Assembly (NCBI GenBank): GCA_021794015.1
Contig: JAJYRQ010000034.1
Span: forward strand, 1 to 35,118
Reading direction: 5' to 3'
Origin: Deltaproteobacteria bacterium
GTDB lineage: Bacteria > Desulfobacterota > Binatia > Binatales > Binataceae
DNA length: 35,118 nucleotides
A program made the translations under genes and the position numbers. Below, piece after piece: positions 29,480-35,118 of this stretch (positions are counted from its first letter, which is position 1; every line of letters begins with the position of its first letter). A model generated the notes under the pieces. It ran no database searches. It had not been told where the DNA came from and saw only the letters and a list, made by a program, of their open reading frames with translations.

Positions 29480-29770
29480 ATGGATGTTCCGGTGCGTGAG
29501 CTTAAGGCAAGGCTCTCCGCCTATCTCGGGCGGGTGGCTGGCGGCCAAGAGGTGACAGTCACCTTGCGCCGGCGGCCCGTGGCGCGCCGGGTTCGGGCGG
29601 AGCCGCAAAGCGAGCAGGAGCCGACCGAAGAGAAGGTCCGCCGCCGCCTCGCCGCGACACCCGGCATCATCCTGGGCGAGCCGGGCAAAATCAAAGGCTC
29701 AAGGCGTCCGATGCGAATCCGCAAGGGCGAAAAAACGCTGGCCGAAACGGTTCTCGAAAACCGCCGGTGA
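29480..29770 (+). CDS. Phd/YefM-family antitoxin
   Basis: This 96-residue protein starts MDVPVRELKARLSAYLGRVA and continues GGQEVTVTLRRRPVARRV, the standard N-terminal DNA-binding half of Phd/YefM antitoxins (ELK-x-x-LS-x-YL-x-x-V ... E-V-x-VT-x-x-x-x-PVA). The C-terminal half, which should wrap the toxin, is charged and flexible (RRRLAATPGIILGEPGKIKG ...). It normally blocks the partner PIN toxin and represses the shared promoter. The stop overlaps the toxin GTG start by 3 bases (GTGA), so the two are translationally coupled. Confidence 0.85.
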   Translation: MDVPVRELKARLSAYLGRVAGGQEVTVTLRRRPVARRVRAEPQSEQEPTEEKVRRRLAATPGIILGEPGKIKGSRRPMRIRKGEKTLAETVLENRR

Positions 29771-30191
29771 TTCTATACCTTGACACCTCGGCGGTGGTGA
29801 AGCTCTACGCCTCCGAGCCGGGCAGTGCCGAGACCGGGCGGCTGGTTGCCAAGGCCAAGCGAATCGCCAGCAACCTGTTTGCCTATGCTGAAACAGGCGC
29901 GGCATTGGCGCGCAAGTATCGAACGCGCCGGATCACTCGAGGCGCCAGCGGCGCGACCCAGGCCGAATTCGAGCTTCATTGGGCGGGCTTCTTCAAATCG
30001 CCGGTTGACCTTGAAATCGCACCACCGGCGGGTGGCCGGCGGAGAGATTCGCACTTCGACGGTACGACGCCATCCATCCCGCCGCCGTCGATCGCCTATA
30101 TCGCGAGACCCGGTCGCCAATATCCTTCGCATGGTTTGATTCCACGTTAAATGCCGCCGCGTCAACGCTCGGCTTGATGCTGGCCCGGGGA
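29767..30191 (+). pseudogene. VapC-type PIN-domain toxin, frameshifted
   Basis: The GTG start gives MILYLDTSAVVKLYASEPGS and FAYAETGAALARKYR, the first half of a PIN RNase toxin. After about residue 85 this frame turns non-homologous (APPAGGRRRDSHFDG...). The second half continues in the frame two bases on (codons from about 30036): ERFALRRYDAIHPAAVDRLY, then WFDSTLNAAASTLGL. The lesion is therefore near 30030-30036. All four acidic PIN positions survive across the two frames (Asp of LDTS, Glu of AYAET, Asp of RYDAIH, Asp of WFDS). The natural stop is missing: the second frame runs on antisense into the Cas6 gene. Real decay, an assembly error or recoding are all possible. Confidence 0.75.
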
Positions 30192-31199
30192 TCATCCGGC
30201 CGGGCCGTGGACTCGGTACCTGCCCAGGCCGAAGGTGGCGCCGTGGCCGACGTGCACCAACTGGCCGAAGCAGAGAAAGCTCCAGAACGGGGCGAAGTCG
30301 CCGGCGTACAGCGCACGGCCGACCATCCCCTCCCATTCCATCCGGCGGCCCTGGCGCGAACTGTAGCGCTGCCAGCTCGTCCACCTGGTATCGTCCCGCA
30401 CTAAACGAACCGACGCCGCCTGGTCGATAAGGCCGCGAAAGTCTACTTCCAGCGGCGCGCCGCAGTGGAACCGCGATAACGACGAAAGCCGTCCCAAAAG
30501 CCGGCGAAAGAAAATCTGGAACTCCGGCCTGCTCACGAACCGACCCTCGTGCTTAAGCCGCGTCTGGGTAAGAAACTCGATTGCCAGCCGCCCGCCGGGC
30601 GGCTCGCCCGCGCACTCCCCGAGGCTCACCGGCTGTGCCGCGGCGCGCACCAGGTTGTCGCTGGCGTCGTAAACCGGGCGGGGCGCGGCCGAACCCGCTC
30701 CCAGCGCGTCGATTCGCCGCAGCTCGACCGCCTGCCTGCCGCGGCCGATACGGTCCACCTCGCGCAGCGCCACGACAAAGTAGGGAAAAAACTCCTGCGC
30801 CCGACCGATCAGGACCAACTCAAAGGCAAGCTCGTCTCCGGCCGCTAGCAGCCGCCTCGCTTGAGCCTCGGCGGCGTCACCCAAGACATCGGCGGGAGCG
30901 ATCACAAATGGGCGCGGAATCTCTTCGTGCGTTCTGAGCGCCCCGGAACCCGGCGGCGGCGAGGTCTCGAAAATTAGATGATACGGGCACCCGGCCGGCG
31001 CAGGACAGTCGAAACCGGGCGCCGCCGGACAGGCCACGGCGCGAAAGGCATGGCCAAAGGCGCCGCGCAGGGTCGAACCCAGGTACGACGGCAGATCGAC
31101 CGGGGCTCTGGCGACGAAAACGACCCGGTAGCGACTGGCCGTAAGCAGTCCGCTCGCGCTTGTGCCGCTGCTGCAAGCGCCGCCTTGCTCCACTACCAA
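30192..31199 (-). CDS. cas6: Orphan Cas6-family RAMP endoribonuclease (not Cas6e)
   Basis: This 335-residue protein belongs to the Cas6 family of pre-crRNA endoribonucleases found with type I/III systems. It has a RAMP core near the N-terminus (RYRVVFVARAPVDLPSYLGS, then LRGAFGHAFR) and a cysteine-containing stretch ACPAAPGFDCPAPAGCPYHL. Further on are the conserved FEVxxGxAxEFFPYFVVAL-like stretch (here FELVLIGRAQEFFPYFVVAL), SRFHCG, RWTSWQRYSSRQGRRMEWEG, and the C-terminal glycine-rich loop HVGHGATFGLGRYRV. The TTG start at 31199 has a strong GGAGG site 7 nt upstream. No other cas genes of that class are nearby. It differs wholly from the Cas6e at 10074. It lies downstream of the acyl-CoA dehydrogenases on the same strand. 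Confidence 0.8.
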   Translation of the reverse strand: MVVEQGGACSSGTSASGLLTASRYRVVFVARAPVDLPSYLGSTLRGAFGHAFRAVACPAAPGFDCPAPAGCPYHLIFETSPPPGSGALRTHEEIPRPFVIAPADVLGDAAEAQARRLLAAGDELAFELVLIGRAQEFFPYFVVALREVDRIGRGRQAVELRRIDALGAGSAAPRPVYDASDNLVRAAAQPVSLGECAGEPPGGRLAIEFLTQTRLKHEGRFVSRPEFQIFFRRLLGRLSSLSRFHCGAPLEVDFRGLIDQAASVRLVRDDTRWTSWQRYSSRQGRRMEWEGMVGRALYAGDFAPFWSFLCFGQLVHVGHGATFGLGRYRVHGPAG

Positions 31200-31334
31200 G
31201 CCTCGACCTCCAGACGGGACCTCTACCCCACCGCCTCGTAGCAGGCAGGACGGCCGCCGGTTCTCTTTTGCGGCGCCCGGCTCGCCCGGCTCTCTGGGCC
31301 GGGCGCTGCCCGGCGCCTTGCCGGCCGCGGGGCG
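31200..31334 (-). other. GC-rich spacer with hairpin
   Basis: The plus strand has GCCCGGC-TCTCT-GGGCCGGGC-like arms near 31285-31310, which could act as a weak terminator or attenuator between the dehydrogenase gene and cas6. There is no T-run. The right end of this gap carries the GGAGG site used by the cas6 TTG start. Confidence 0.3.
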
Positions 31335-32552
31335 TCAGCTCAGCTCGGCGCTCGAGTAGCCCAGGACGCGCCGCGCCACGATGAGCATGTTAATCTGCTG
31401 GGTGCCCTCGAAGATGTCGTTTATCTTCGCATCGCGCATCCACTTCTCGACCAGCAGTTCGCGCGAGTAGCCCAACGGGCCGAGCAACTCGACCGCCTTT
31501 TGCGTGATCCTGGTGACGACCCGGCCCGCCTTGGCCTTGGCCATCGACGCTTCCAGGTTGTTGCGCATCCCGCGGTCGAACATCCAGGCGGCGCGCCAGG
31601 TGAGCAGGCGCGCTGCCTTGAGCTGAACTTCCATCTCCACGACCTCGGCTTCGAGCGCGGTCTGGCGCGAAGCCGGCAGTCCGTAGCGAATCGGAGCGCC
31701 GTGCGCGGCGAGAAATTCCCGCACAAAGTCGAGCGCCGCACGCCCCACCCCGATCGCCATGGCGGCCACAATCGGCCGGGTGGCGTCGAAGGTCGCCATC
31801 ACCTCTTTGAAGCCGGCGCTGCGCTTGAGCTCGGGATCGCCCAGCAGGTGGTCGAGCGGAACGCGACAGTCCTCGAAGACGATCGCCGCGGTGTCGGAGG
31901 CGCGGATGCCGAGCTTGTTTTCGACGCGTACCACGGACATCCCGGGCGTGCCGCGCTCGACCACGAACGGCCGAATGCCGGCGCGTCCCAGGCTGCGGTC
32001 GAGCGTGGCCCAAACCACCACCAAGCCGTCGGACTTCTCGGCGGCGAGCTGACCGGCGGTGCAGAAAATCTTGGTGCCGTTGAGCACCCAGTAATCTCCC
32101 TGCCTGACCGCGCTGGTGGTAACGGCGGCTGAGTCGGAGCCGCAGCCGGGCTCGGTTATCGCCATGGCGCCCCAGACCGGACGTTCGCCCTTGAAGCGGG
32201 CCAGGAAGCGCTCCTGCTGTGCCGGGGTGCCGGCGGCGCGCACTGCGGCCCCTCCCAGGCCGGGTCCCGGAATCGTCAGGAACAGGCCGGCGTCGCCCCA
32301 GCACATCTCCTCGACCAGCACCGCGGTCTCAACGCTGCGCCCCCCCGCTCGGGCGCCCTGGCGCTCGGCAGAGTCGGGCTGCGCGCCGGCTTCCTGGCGG
32401 GAGGCGGCCCACATCGCCTCGAAAAAATCCCACGGCTGGGTGTGCTCCTCTTCGTCGTACTTGCGCGCGATGGAGCGCATCATGTTGAGCGCGACGGCGT
32501 GGTACAGTTCGGCGCGCTTTACGACCTGCGGTTCCAGTTCGAAGTCGATCAT
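31335..32552 (-). CDS. Acyl-CoA dehydrogenase
   Basis: This 405-residue flavoprotein oxidises an acyl-CoA at the alpha-beta bond and passes electrons to ETF. The start is the ATG at 32552 ([20 protein letters not shown]), with GGGAG about 11 nt upstream; a TTG 9 bases earlier is less likely. Family motifs are [16 protein letters not shown] and [27 protein letters not shown], and the C-terminal [18 protein letters not shown], whose Glu is the usual catalytic base of medium-chain enzymes. An unusual insertion with an Arg/Gly-rich loop ([14 protein letters not shown]) lies near residue 60. The chain-length specificity cannot be told. It follows a second dehydrogenase gene by 37 bp, so they form an operon. 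Confidence 0.92.
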   Translation of the reverse strand: MIDFELEPQVVKRAELYHAVALNMMRSIARKYDEEEHTQPWDFFEAMWAASRQEAGAQPDSAERQGARAGGRSVETAVLVEEMCWGDAGLFLTIPGPGLGGAAVRAAGTPAQQERFLARFKGERPVWGAMAITEPGCGSDSAAVTTSAVRQGDYWVLNGTKIFCTAGQLAAEKSDGLVVVWATLDRSLGRAGIRPFVVERGTPGMSVVRVENKLGIRASDTAAIVFEDCRVPLDHLLGDPELKRSAGFKEVMATFDATRPIVAAMAIGVGRAALDFVREFLAAHGAPIRYGLPASRQTALEAEVVEMEVQLKAARLLTWRAAWMFDRGMRNNLEASMAKAKAGRVVTRITQKAVELLGPLGYSRELLVEKWMRDAKINDIFEGTQQINMLIVARRVLGYSSAELS

Positions 32553-32589
32553 TTGCGGCAAGCTCCCGGCGCGACGGCCCGCCCTCGTG

Positions 32590-33696
32590 TCAGACCATCG
32601 TCAGCCCTTCGAAGGCGCAAAAGCCCCGCGCGTTGCGCAACCAGAGTTCCACCGGATGCTCGCGGATGTAACCGTGGCCGCCCAGTACCTGCACGGCGCT
32701 GTCCGTCACCTGCAGCGTCGCGTTGGCGACGTAGCGGCGCATCAGCTCGCTCTCCACGGCAGCGTCCTGGCCGCGGTCGAGCCGCCAAGCCGTCTCCCAA
32801 GCAAGCAGCCGGCTGGCGTCCACCTCGATTGCCATGTCGGCCAGCATAAAGGCGACCGCCTGCTTGGTGGCGATCGGCGCGCCGAAGGCCTTACGCTCAC
32901 GCGCGTAGTCGCGGGCGTACTCGAAGGCGGCCCGCGCCACGCCAACCGCCATCGCCGCCAGTCCGGCCCGCCATTGGCTGATAAGGCGCGGGTAGTTCAC
33001 TGCGCGCTCCCCGCCCAGGCGTCCCGAAGCCTCGACCCGCACACCGTCAAAGGTCAGTTCGTAGGTCTCCAGCGCCTTGAGGCCCATGTTGCGCTCGCGG
33101 CGGCGCGCGACGCCGGCGCTGTCGGCGGGCACGATGAAGGCGTCGTGGCGGCGCCGGCCGGCGTCCTCTTCGCTGGCGGCGTAAACCAGGATAAGCTCGG
33201 CGCCCTCGACCGCCGGCACCAGGCACTTCTTTCCGTCCAGGACAAAGCCGTCGTCGATTCGCCGCGCGCGGGTCTGCAGTTCGCCGGGGGAATAGTCGAA
33301 GCGCGCTTCCACCACCGCGGCGCTGGCCAGCGCCGGGTTCTGGCCGGCAAAGCGCGGCAGCAAGGCGCGGCGCTGTGCGTCGGTGCCCATCTCGATAAGC
33401 GGCAACGTCAAAAGCGAACTCACCAGCATCCGCAGCGCAATCGCCAAGTCACCCCAGGCCAACTCCTCGGCCGCGATCGCGCCGGTCAACGCGCTCCGCG
33501 TGCTGGTCTCGCCAGCCATCCATTCGGCAACCGGCGCCGAGATGAGGCCCAGCTCCCAGCCCTCGCGCACGAGTTGCGGGTCAATGGCGCCCGCCTCGTC
33601 GGCAGCGCGCGCGGCGGGGCGGACCCGCTCGCGCGCGAATTCGGCCAGCGTCTGACGAAGAATTTCCTGCTCCGGCGCAAGTTGGAAATCGACCAT
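32590..33696 (-). CDS. Acyl-CoA dehydrogenase-like protein
   Basis: This 368-residue protein starts MVDFQLAPEQEILRQTLAEF, with AAGGAGG 12 nt upstream, and is the first gene of the dehydrogenase operon. It has the ACAD fold: RRIDDGFVLDGKKCLVPAVE in the middle domain, GVARAAFEYARDYARERKAF, GAPIATKQAVAFMLADMAIE and VQVLGGHGYIREHPVELWLR. The substrate motif normally reading T-E-P-x-x-G-S-D is degenerate here (AAVVEARFDYSPGELQ), and the C-terminus stops right after AFEGLTMV where catalytic enzymes continue EGTSxIQ. It may be an inactive or divergent partner that forms a heteromer with the enzyme encoded next, as in paired ACADs of steroid breakdown. That pairing is inference. Confidence 0.88.
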   Translation of the reverse strand: MVDFQLAPEQEILRQTLAEFARERVRPAARAADEAGAIDPQLVREGWELGLISAPVAEWMAGETSTRSALTGAIAAEELAWGDLAIALRMLVSSLLTLPLIEMGTDAQRRALLPRFAGQNPALASAAVVEARFDYSPGELQTRARRIDDGFVLDGKKCLVPAVEGAELILVYAASEEDAGRRRHDAFIVPADSAGVARRRERNMGLKALETYELTFDGVRVEASGRLGGERAVNYPRLISQWRAGLAAMAVGVARAAFEYARDYARERKAFGAPIATKQAVAFMLADMAIEVDASRLLAWETAWRLDRGQDAAVESELMRRYVANATLQVTDSAVQVLGGHGYIREHPVELWLRNARGFCAFEGLTMV

Positions 33697-33992
33697 TTGG
33701 AACCCACGCCTCCTTGTGACGCCATCATTGTCCCATCGGGTTCTGCGATCCGCAAACGAGAGCCGCCGGCGCGCGCGGCTGGACCGGCCCGCGCCCGCTT
33801 TGCAAGCGCGCGGCTAAGGAAGCTCTGCTCACGTAGGACGAAGCGCCGTGAGCTGCGTCTGCCGCGCCTAACGCCGCAGGCGAAAGGCGCAAGCTGGGAG
33901 AAAGTGCCGAAGACCTTGCGCGCCAAGGCTCTTCTGCACCCTCACCCGCGCGTCACGGCGATTGCGAGAAAGAGCAATCGCCGCTCCGCGCG

Positions 33993-34055
33993 CCCTCTCC
34001 CACACAAAAGTGTGGGAGAGGGACAACCCCAGAAGGCGCACTCGGAGGCTTGTGC
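33993..34055. repeat. Direct repeat with hairpin, copy 1
   Basis: CCCTCTCCCACACAAAAGTG followed by TGGGAGAGGGACAACCCCAG and AAGGCGC. The CTCTCCCACAC/GTGTGGGAGAG arms form a strong hairpin around AAAA/CAAAAG. The same unit recurs at 34472 in the same orientation with a few changes. Confidence 0.75.
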
Positions 34056-34471
34056 AAAGGTTGCTTGCCCGGCTGGTGGCTCTGTCATTGCGGCGCGGCG
34101 CACGCCGCGCCGGCACCCGCCCCCGCCCCCTCGGCAGGCTCGGAGCGGACCCTGAGCGGGGGCTGCCCCGAGCTTGGTCGAGAGGCCGAAGGTCCGTTCC
34201 ACGGTCTCGCCGCCGCGTTGGCCGCGCCCCGTCCCTCCGTCATCCTGAGCGGAGCGAGTTGGCCGCTGCGGCCATCCTGAGCCGAAGGCGAAGGACCCTC
34301 TGGGCGAGCGCAGTCGAAGGACCTCGCGGCGCACGCCGCGCCGGCACGCGGCCCCGCTCCCGCCGCGCCGCAGGCTGAAAGCCTGTCCCACGGTCTCCCC
34401 GCGACGCCGCAGGCCGAGGGCCCGTCTCAGGGCCTCCTCACCCCTTGCACTCCGCTCAGGGCGCCACCTGC

Positions 34472-34534
34472 CCCTCTCTCACACAAAAGTGTGGGCGAGG
34501 GACAACCCCAGAAGGCGCGCTGGGAGGCTTGTGC
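34472..34534. repeat. Direct repeat with hairpin, copy 2
   Basis: CCCTCTCTCACACAAAAGTG followed by TGGGCGAGGGACAACCCCAG and AAGGCGC. Two bases in the hairpin stem differ from copy 1. Homology continues about 20 bp further (GGAGGCTTGTGC). Confidence 0.75.
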
Positions 34535-34543
34535 TGAGGTTCC

Positions 34544-34891
34544 CTAGCCAGCCTCGAGGCGACAGCAGTCCCCAACCTGGGTGCGGCTGCGGGCCGCAGC
34601 ACCGGCGGAAAGTTCGAGGGCCCGTCGCGCCCCGAAGACGATCGATGAAAGACGCCACGGTCTTAGCTCGCCGTCGATCTTCAGCACCACATCGCGCGCG
34701 TCCAGGAAAACGATGTCGATCGGAAAGCGCATGAAAAACATGTGCATCCACATAAAAGGCGCAAAGCGCCCGGCCTCGAACAGCAGCCCCTCATCCCGCG
34801 CAAGGGCGTCGCGACCTATCAAACCGCGGCTGCGCCCGAGCACTCCTTGCGCACGCGTCAGCCGTTCGCAGACTACCGTGCCGCGGGTCAT
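34544..34891 (-). CDS. DUF192 family protein
   Basis: From the ATG at 34891 (MTRGTVVCERLTRAQGVLGR) this is a 115-residue DUF192 protein. The family hallmark W-M-x-x-x-x-x-x-x-P-I-D-I-x-F-x-D is present as FMWMHMFFMRFPIDIVFLDA, followed by VVLKIDGELRPWRLSSIVFG and the LELSAGAA stretch. DUF192 proteins are small beta-rich proteins whose function is not established; many are secreted, but here no signal peptide is seen. GTG at 34921 would add 10 residues but would start almost at the predicted transcription start, so I prefer the ATG. It stands alone among repeats. Confidence 0.85.
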   Translation of the reverse strand: MTRGTVVCERLTRAQGVLGRSRGLIGRDALARDEGLLFEAGRFAPFMWMHMFFMRFPIDIVFLDARDVVLKIDGELRPWRLSSIVFGARRALELSAGAAARSRTQVGDCCRLEAG

Positions 34892-34929
34892 GTTGACCGC
34901 CCTCTGCAGCGAAGAGTCCACAAGCAGCT

Positions 34930-34957
34930 TTTATAAATGAAGTGCCATCGATTGCAA
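34930..34957 (-). promoter_or_regulatory. Promoter of the DUF192 gene
   Basis: On the minus strand TTGCAA (34957-34952) and TATAAA (34935-34930) are spaced by 16 bp, a fair sigma-70 match in an AT-rich patch. Transcription would begin near 34923, about 32 nt before the ATG. Confidence 0.5.
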
Positions 34958-34959
34958 CG

Positions 34960-35118
34960 CCTGTAGCCCCCCTCACCAGCCGCGAGCTTTGCTCGCGGCG
35001 TCCTCTCCCCCGCTGGGGGCGAGGAACAAGAAAGGGGGCGGGCCTCGGCCCGCCTTCCGTCCCTCTCCCCGCCGGGAGAGGATGGCTTCCTCCCTTCTCG
35101 CGGGGAGGCGGGAAAGAG
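34960..35118. repeat. Terminal intergenic palindromes
   Basis: GCCGCGAGC-TTT-GCTCGCGGC (34979-34999) is a perfect hairpin. It is followed by CCTCTCCCCCGCTGGGGGCGAGG and CCTCTCCCCGCCGGGAGAGG, further members of the CTCTCCCC hairpin family at 28450 and 28570. No gene is seen. Confidence 0.55.

Larger units (their letters stand above)
33697..34543. repeat. Intergenic region of repeats
   Basis: About 850 bp without a recognisable gene. A perfect 9-bp hairpin GGCGATTGC-GAGAAAGA-GCAATCGCC (near 33957-33983) is followed by the first copy of a direct repeat, then by two CATCCTGAGC/GAAGGAC dispersed-repeat stretches at 34237-34330 and by the second copy of the direct repeat near 34471. Frames open here are arginine-rich and have no family resemblance. 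Confidence 0.55.

Noticed and set aside
34237..34330. Frames in the CATCCTGAGC repeat region
   Set aside because: Low-complexity Arg/Ala-rich translations of dispersed repeats.

Overview
This window is high-GC bacterial chromosome. It holds a complete type I-E CRISPR-Cas locus on the left and housekeeping genes on the right. The acyl-CoA dehydrogenases, the ComEC/UvrB/UvrC proteins and the dispersed GC-rich intergenic repeats suggest a soil or sediment proteobacterium-like lineage (deltaproteobacterial or Binatota-like). That placement is a guess from general character; no 16S gene is present.

Layout. Positions 28-8597 are one CRISPR array of 141 repeats and 140 spacers, with a 61-bp period that is almost unbroken. 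The repeats show no decay at the left edge, so the array probably continues outside the window. Positions 8598-8910 are the leader. Positions 8911-17496 are a tightly overlapping minus-strand operon, cas3-cse1-cse2-cas7e-cas5e-cas6e-cas1-cas2, that reads into the leader and array in the E. coli-like order. A divergent plus-strand gene for a polytopic membrane protein (17934-19088) ends against a 39-codon fragment of pdxA. Just upstream of that fragment are a 54-codon open frame, apparently CTG-started, and comEC. uvrC and uvrB, a hotdog thioesterase, a tRNA-Leu-like sequence, a Phd/VapC-type toxin-antitoxin pair (toxin frameshifted), an orphan type I/III-family Cas6, two acyl-CoA dehydrogenases and a DUF192 protein follow.

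The array carries a readable record of adaptation. There are duplicated spacers, one three-spacer block copied 3.5 kb away, several spacer pairs from opposite strands of the same protospacer (consistent with primed adaptation), and one case where the terminal repeat base matches the protospacer flank shown by an overlapping spacer. The first base of spacers is strongly biased.

The right part may hold the ruin of a second CRISPR system. Two half-degenerate repeats of a different class lie exactly 72 bp apart at 29025-29131 around one spacer-sized gap, about 1 kb from the lone Cas6 gene at 30192-31199. I did not find a clearly novel defence system. The best candidates for something undescribed are the membrane protein beside cas3, the small frame between comEC and pdxA', and the relic repeat/Cas6 pair.
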